Positions 6,602 to 10,080 of a stretch of 10,080 nt of DNA are shown here, in pieces. The translations under genes and the position numbers were made by a program. The notes below the pieces were generated by a model that did not search any database, was not told the origin of the DNA, and was given only the letters and a program-made list of their open reading frames with translations. Origin of the DNA: Bacteroidales bacterium UBA3663 (GTDB taxonomy: Bacteria; Bacteroidota; Bacteroidia; Bacteroidales; UBA3663); contig DFJU01000132.1 of assembly GCA_002373755.1 (NCBI GenBank), positions 1 to 10,080 of the forward strand, given 5' to 3'. Numbering within the stretch: position 1 is the stretch's first letter; each line of letters starts with the position of its first letter.

Positions 6602-8158
6602 TCATTGCTGTCCCCAGCTGCTCCTGTCCAGATTGCGGTAGCTGATGGCCTCCGCTACGTGAGTTGAGGCGATGTTTTCTGCGCCCTCATAGTCGGCAAT
6701 GGTGCGGGCCACGCGGAGGATGCGGTCGTAGGCGCGGGCCGAGAGGTCGAGTTTCGACATGGCATTCTGGAGCATCCGCAGCGAACGGTCGTCCAGCTGG
6801 CAGAACTGGCGCATCAGCGACGGCGTCATCTGCGCGTTGCAGTGAATGGTGCGCTGCCCCTCCTCCACCGGAATCGAGCCGAAACGCTCCTCCTGAATCC
6901 GGCGCGCCTTGAGCACCCGTTCGCGGATTGAGGCCGACGACTCCGCTACGTGAGTGCGCGACATCTCTTCGAACGACAACGGACGGATTTCAATCTGCAG
7001 GTCGATGCGGTCGAGCAACGGGCCGGAGATGCGGCTCAAATATTTCCTGACCTGCCCCTCGCTGCACGTGCAGTCGCGCGTCGGATGGTTGTAGTAGCCG
7101 CACGGGCACGGATTCATCGAGGCCACCAGCATCACGCCCGACGGGTAGGTCACGGTGTTCTTTGCACGGGCGATGGTAATCACGCGGTCTTCAAGCGGCT
7201 GGCGAAGCACTTCGAGCACCTCGCGGCGGAACTCGGGCAGCTCGTCGAGGTAGAGCACGCCGTTGTGGGCCAATGAGACTTCGCCGGGCATCGGATTCGA
7301 CCCGCCGCCGATGAGCGCAACGCTCGAAATCGTGTGGTGCGGCGCGCGGAACGGTCGCTGCGTGATGAGCCCCGTGGCGGCACGCATTCCGGCCACGCTG
7401 TGGATTTTGGTTGTCTCCAATGCCTCACTCAGCGAGAGCGGTGGCAGAATGCTTGGCAGACACTTGGCCATCATGCTCTTGCCTGCACCCGGAGGACCCA
7501 CCATGATGAGGTTGTGGCCGCCCGATGCCGCGATGGCGAATGCTCGCTTGACCTGCTCCTGCCCTTTCACATCGGCGAAATCGGCCGGAAAGATGCGCTC
7601 GGCACTGGCAAAGATCTCGCGCGTGTTGACCGTCACCTCGTCCAGTTCGCCCTTGTCGCTCAAGAAGTTGACCACCTGAAGAAGCGTATCGGCCGCAAGC
7701 ACCTGCAAATTGTTGACCACAGCCGCCTCGCGCGCATTCTCGCGCGGCACGATGATGCCCTTCAGCTTCATCTGACGTGCCAGGATTGCAAACGGCAGAC
7801 AGCCCGACACGGGTTTCACCTTGCCGTCGAGCGACAACTCGCCCACCATCATATATTGCGACAGCTTGTTGGCCGGAATCTCTTCGCCGGCGGCCAGCAC
7901 GGCAACGGCAATTGGCACGTCGTACATCGAACCCTCCTTGCGCACATCGGCCGGAGCGAGGTTGATGACTATCTGTTTGCGGGGCGTGTGGAAGCCCGAT
8001 TCGCGTAGTGCGCTCTCCATGCGGTCGCGGCTCTCCTTGACGGCGGCATCGGGCAGGCCGATGATGAGCACGCGGCATCCGGGCGACGTGGCTGTCTCGC
8101 AATAGACCGGCGTCGCATCAATGCCTTGCAGGGCTGCTGAAATCGTTTGTACAACCAT
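6602..8158 (-). CDS. comM: YifB/ComM family Mg-chelatase-like AAA+ ATPase
   Basis: From the ATG at 8158 the protein has 518 residues, the usual family size. An N-terminal ChlI-like (Lon protease S5-fold) domain covers about 20-140. The AAA+ Mg-chelatase domain covers about 195-395, with Walker A GPPGAGKS at 221-228, Walker B VLYLDELPEF at 301-310 and the SMNPCPCG motif near 347-354. The pair C351/C353 with C363/C365 could bind a metal. A C-terminal helical domain (about 415-510) ends DRSSWGQQ. ComM proteins act in natural transformation as hexameric helicases that extend branch migration of incoming DNA; in many bacteria the role is untested. The frame is open 64 codons further upstream (to 8350), but that stretch overlaps the preceding gene and lacks family resemblance. 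Start MVVQTISAALQGID matches the family. Confidence 0.95.
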   Translation of the reverse strand: MVVQTISAALQGIDATPVYCETATSPGCRVLIIGLPDAAVKESRDRMESALRESGFHTPRKQIVINLAPADVRKEGSMYDVPIAVAVLAAGEEIPANKLSQYMMVGELSLDGKVKPVSGCLPFAILARQMKLKGIIVPRENAREAAVVNNLQVLAADTLLQVVNFLSDKGELDEVTVNTREIFASAERIFPADFADVKGQEQVKRAFAIAASGGHNLIMVGPPGAGKSMMAKCLPSILPPLSLSEALETTKIHSVAGMRAATGLITQRPFRAPHHTISSVALIGGGSNPMPGEVSLAHNGVLYLDELPEFRREVLEVLRQPLEDRVITIARAKNTVTYPSGVMLVASMNPCPCGYYNHPTRDCTCSEGQVRKYLSRISGPLLDRIDLQIEIRPLSFEEMSRTHVAESSASIRERVLKARRIQEERFGSIPVEEGQRTIHCNAQMTPSLMRQFCQLDDRSLRMLQNAMSKLDLSARAYDRILRVARTIADYEGAENIASTHVAEAISYRNLDRSSWGQQ

Positions 8159-8163
8159 GGGAT

Positions 8164-8195
8164 TTAAGGTTTTGAGGTTGTTAGGTTTTAAGGTT
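8164..8195 (-). repeat. Four tandem octanucleotide repeats in the comM leader
   Basis: Reading the minus strand there are four adjacent 8-base units: AACCTTAA, AACCTAAC, AACCTCAA and AACCTTAA. They end five bases before the comM start codon, where a ribosome-binding region would lie. A related ACCTTAA occurs three times in the small-RNA region near 9506-9563. Confidence 0.8.
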
Positions 8196-8245
8196 ATGAG
8201 AGAATTCAACTCCTCCCCATTTTGTGGTCCTCGCAGCGAAAGGAT

Positions 8246-8258
8246 AGATTGACAATCT
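8246..8258. promoter_or_regulatory. Small palindrome between the lipoprotein gene and comM
   Basis: AGATTG-A-CAATCT is a perfect 6-bp inverted repeat around one base. It lies about 90 bases upstream of comM and could be an operator or a short hairpin. No clear TAnnTTTG promoter is visible next to it. Confidence 0.3.
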
Positions 8259-8295
8259 TTCAGCGTGAAGACGAAGCGGAAAGGTATGGGGGATA

Positions 8296-9357
8296 TTACT
8301 TCTTCAGCTTGTTGTTCACCGTGCTGTTGAGCGGTGTCTTGTCGAGCCATTCATACAGTTCGTCGCCCGCCATGTTGTGCTTCTGGTAGTTGCCGAACCT
8401 ATCGACCAGCACCATCCACGGCAGATGTTCAATCTGGCAGCTCATGGCCAACGGATGCGCATAGCCGCCGGGCAGGATTGCATGATGTCCGGGCAGACCC
8501 TTGACGGCCGACCGCCATGCCGCGCTGTCGTCGCAATGCATACACACCGACATCAGTTCGATGCGGTGAGCCTTCGGACGGCGCGTGGCCGACTTCTCGG
8601 TGGCAAAAGTCGCTGCGTGGTCGTACAGGCCGTAGTCGCGTGCGATGGCCTTCATCACCTGCAACGAGTCGCGCGACAGGCTGTCCTCCATCGACCAGAA
8701 AATCAGCAGCAGCGACTCCGGCCGGTTGCTCAACAGCTGGAATACGGTGTCGGATGTCTGGACATCGACGCGCGGCAGACGTGTCGCCTTGCCCAACGCC
8801 TGCGACTTGCGGTCGAGCATCTGGTTGATCGACTGCATGAGCCACGCCGGACGTGCGCTTTCGGGCAGACCGCCCAGTCGGCGGCGCACATAGAGCGAAT
8901 CGGAAATGATGCCAATCGAGTCGCGTAGCAGCAGCGTGCGGAGTATGTCGGTGGTATCGACCGCATCCTGCACGACGTCGCCGTTGGCCAGCAGTTGCAC
9001 ATTCAATTTCGCGCCCGACAGTCCGTAAAGCCGCGCTACGTGACCTCGGCCGTCGTACAGACAAAGTTCGTCGGCATCGAGCGGCGTGTGCCCCTGATAT
9101 GAGAATGCACCATCGACCACGGGCAATTGCACGACCTCGCAGGCGGCAAGCGTGTCGCCCATCACCGACGACGAAATCTCGTGGCGGTCGATGAGCAACG
9201 TCACGAAACTGTCGGCAGCAGCACTGTCGGCCTGCATGATGATGCCCGACAATGTATAAGGAGAGCCTTCTGCCACACGCAGTTTCGAGTCTGTGCACGA
9301 GACCAAAACCAGTGGAAACAAAAGGCTGACAAGACGGAGTTGGAAAATGCTTTTCAT
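8296..9357 (-). CDS. Lipoprotein with a thioredoxin-like domain lacking the CxxC active site
   Basis: The ATG at 9357 gives 353 residues. The signal peptide MKSIFQLRLVSLLFPLVLVS ends in a lipobox with C21, so the protein is probably anchored in the cell envelope. Residues about 30-125 are beta-rich and resemble DUF4369-type N-terminal domains of Bacteroidota TlpA-like proteins. A helical part covers about 135-200. A thioredoxin-like fold covers about 213-340 (LLLIFWSMEDSLSRDSLQVM, then HLPWMVLVDRFGNYQ with the probable cis-proline P313). Where redox members carry WCxxC, this one has WSMEDS, so disulfide exchange there is unlikely; C272/C275 (CMHC) lies elsewhere in the fold. An alternative start at 9393 would translate the promoter and is rejected. 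comM follows after 137 bases. Confidence 0.85.
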   Translation of the reverse strand: MKSIFQLRLVSLLFPLVLVSCTDSKLRVAEGSPYTLSGIIMQADSAAADSFVTLLIDRHEISSSVMGDTLAACEVVQLPVVDGAFSYQGHTPLDADELCLYDGRGHVARLYGLSGAKLNVQLLANGDVVQDAVDTTDILRTLLLRDSIGIISDSLYVRRRLGGLPESARPAWLMQSINQMLDRKSQALGKATRLPRVDVQTSDTVFQLLSNRPESLLLIFWSMEDSLSRDSLQVMKAIARDYGLYDHAATFATEKSATRRPKAHRIELMSVCMHCDDSAAWRSAVKGLPGHHAILPGGYAHPLAMSCQIEHLPWMVLVDRFGNYQKHNMAGDELYEWLDKTPLNSTVNNKLKK

Positions 9358-9362
9358 GGCCG

Positions 9363-9394
9363 CAAATGTACGTTTTTCTGCGCAATCCGCCAAA
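9363..9394 (-). promoter_or_regulatory. Promoter of the lipoprotein gene (consensus Bacteroidota type)
   Basis: On the minus strand TTTG (9394-9391), 20 bases, then TACATTTG (9370-9363) match TTTG-N20-TAnnTTTG. Only five bases separate the -7 element from the ATG at 9357, so the transcript would be leaderless or nearly so. Confidence 0.8.
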
Positions 9395-9429
9395 TTTCAC
9401 ATTCAATTTGTAGCTACGTGCGGAAGGGC

Positions 9430-9485
9430 AAAAAAATAAGCTGAACCTCTGTTCAGCTTATTTTTTGAATCAGCATTTCTGATTC
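9430..9485 (-). terminator. Tandem double hairpin terminator
   Basis: Stem one pairs 9431-9446 with 9451-9466 (16 bp, TAAGCTGAAC core, loop of four). It gives a T tract on both strands, so it can act in both directions. Immediately beside it is a second hairpin, GAATCAG (9467-9473) with CTGATTC (9479-9485). It terminates the small transcript from 9562 leftward and insulates the lipoprotein gene. Confidence 0.9.
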
Positions 9486-9562
9486 CCGTTTTTCTGGCAT
9501 TAGACTTAAGGTAATATTTTTGACGTTTTTTTAAGGTATGTGTTATGGTTGTGTCTTTAAGG
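9430..9562 (-). ncRNA. Candidate small RNA, ~130 nt
   Basis: A consensus minus-strand promoter (9568-9599) is followed after about 130 bases by the double hairpin terminator, with no recognisable gene between. The predicted RNA has an A/C-rich 5' half with three ACCTTAA copies spaced 25-26 bases and two 3' hairpins. It could encode a 15-residue peptide (MPEKRESEMLIQKIS, 9453-9500) whose stop codon lies inside the terminator stem. It does not match an RNA family I recognise. It may be a trans-acting sRNA, an attenuated leader or a peptide mRNA. Confidence 0.5.
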
Positions 9563-9567
9563 TGTTG

Positions 9568-9599
9568 CAAAGATAGGCCCATCTGTGAAAGCGGGCAAA
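9568..9599 (-). promoter_or_regulatory. Consensus promoter of the candidate small RNA
   Basis: On the minus strand TTTG (9599-9596), 20 bases, then TATCTTTG (9575-9568) followed by C match the Bacteroidota consensus in both boxes and in spacing. Confidence 0.75.
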
Positions 9600-9848
9600 T
9601 TTTTTTATTTGGGAAAACGGTTGCACAACCCTCATTTTTTGCATTTGTATGTTTAAAAACATATAAATTTGCAAATATTAACCGTCATGGCCGATTCTGA
9701 ATGTCAAGTCCGATGGCCAACGGGCGATGGATGTTGTCACCTGAAATTCCCAATTTTCGGTCAATTCAGGTCTGTCGGACGGCATCTGCGATGCTCATCG
9801 GCAACCTGTTACGCGATTTTTACGGCCGACGGAACCACGATTTCTACT
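9600..9848. other. AT-rich intergenic region downstream of ccsA
   Basis: I see no convincing gene. Small palindromes are present: TATGTTT/AAACATA (9648-9663), ATTTGCAAAT (9667-9676), and ACCTGAA/TTCAGGT (9739-9745 with 9765-9771). A possible rightward -7 element TAAATTTG is at 9664-9671, with TTTG at a non-ideal 22-base spacing. No strong terminator follows ccsA before the small-RNA promoter. Confidence 0.5.
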
Positions 9849-10080
9849 TCACCCGTTCGCGTAGCTGTGCATTCCGCCCAACAGGAAGTTCACGCCGAAG
9901 TAGGTCATCAGCACGGTGAGGAAGGCGATGACCATGAAGGCGTGGAAGAACCGCGGCCGACGGAACTGCGGCAGGCTCTGGCTGTGGAGCGCGAAACTGT
10001 AGAACAGCAGCGTGATGAGCGCCCAGACCTCTTTCGGGTCCCAGCCCCAGTAGCGTCCCCACGAGACATTGGCCCAGATG
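9849..10080 (-). CDS. ccsA: Cytochrome c biogenesis protein CcsA, C-terminal 76 residues (enters from right edge)
   Basis: The frame is open from the edge to the TGA at 9849-9851. It begins IWANVSWGRYWGWDPKEVWA, the tryptophan-rich haem-handling WWD-type motif of the CcsA/CcmC/CcmF family. A membrane segment around LITLLFYSFAL follows, then FFHAFMVIAFLTVLMTYFGV and the terminal FLLGGMHSYA. System II CcsA works with CcsB/ResB to carry haem across the inner membrane and attach it to apocytochromes c. The GMHSYA ending is typical of the family. The upstream part, probably including ResB or nrf genes, is outside the window. Confidence 0.93.
   Translation of the reverse strand, partial: IWANVSWGRYWGWDPKEVWALITLLFYSFALHSQSLPQFRRPRFFHAFMVIAFLTVLMTYFGVNFLLGGMHSYANG

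Noticed and set aside
7334..8102. Frames of about 225 codons on both strands within comM
   Set aside because: They are shadow frames in a GC-rich gene; the comM frame carries all AAA+ motifs.
8159..8350. 64-codon N-terminal extension of ComM
   Set aside because: It overlaps the end of the upstream lipoprotein gene and includes the octamer repeats. The family start is MVVQTISAALQGID at 8158.
9687..10080. Plus-strand frame open from the ATG at 9687 to the window edge, with a possible upstream -7 element
   Set aside because: Its second half is antisense to the ccsA C-terminus, the promoter spacing is off, and the translation resembles no family. The part beyond the window could change this view.

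Overview
The window looks like a chromosomal segment of a Bacteroidota bacterium, most likely order Bacteroidales and possibly Prevotellaceae. Three things point there: promoters of the TTTG-N20-TAnnTTTG type, A-rich leaders without Shine-Dalgarno sequences, and the gene families present (GLUG-repeat surface proteins, a membrane-anchored AraC-type regulator, a thioredoxin-fold lipoprotein, CcsA). The family placement is inference.

Region 1 (1-3454, minus strand) is one open reading frame that runs off the left edge. It is the N-terminal 1151 residues of a secreted GLUG-repeat surface protein built from tandem units of about 409 residues. Long apparent ORFs on the plus strand here are antisense shadows.

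Region 2 (3455-5560) is a regulatory and mobile-looking block. A 39-codon chimeric ORF (3520-3639, minus) joins a copy of the surface gene's leader and start to a copy of the last 26 codons of the neighbouring AraC gene. A YoeB-type toxin-antitoxin operon (3724-4223, plus) follows, with its own promoter and terminator. The membrane-embedded AraC-family regulator (4264-5394, minus) comes next. Upstream of it lies a series of TTGGC motifs phased at about 21 bp, a plausible operator array.

Region 3 (5560-6611) holds a hairpin, a second copy of the last codons of comM (RSSWGQQ-stop), a decayed composite of a Y1 transposase N-terminus and a BRO-family protein, and an AT-rich gene of unknown function. 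The repeated comM 3' end suggests that this block arrived by integration at comM or by duplication.

Region 4 (6602-9357, minus) holds comM/yifB (AAA+ Mg-chelatase-like protein) and, upstream of it, a thioredoxin-fold lipoprotein transcribed in the same direction. The lipoprotein promoter ends only five bases before the start codon. An octanucleotide tandem repeat sits just upstream of comM.

Region 5 (9358-10080) contains a double hairpin terminator, a near-perfect minus-strand promoter that appears to drive only a transcript of about 130 nt (candidate small RNA), a non-coding AT-rich spacer, and the C-terminal 76 codons of ccsA (cytochrome c biogenesis), which enters from the right edge. I saw no tRNA, rRNA or CRISPR array.
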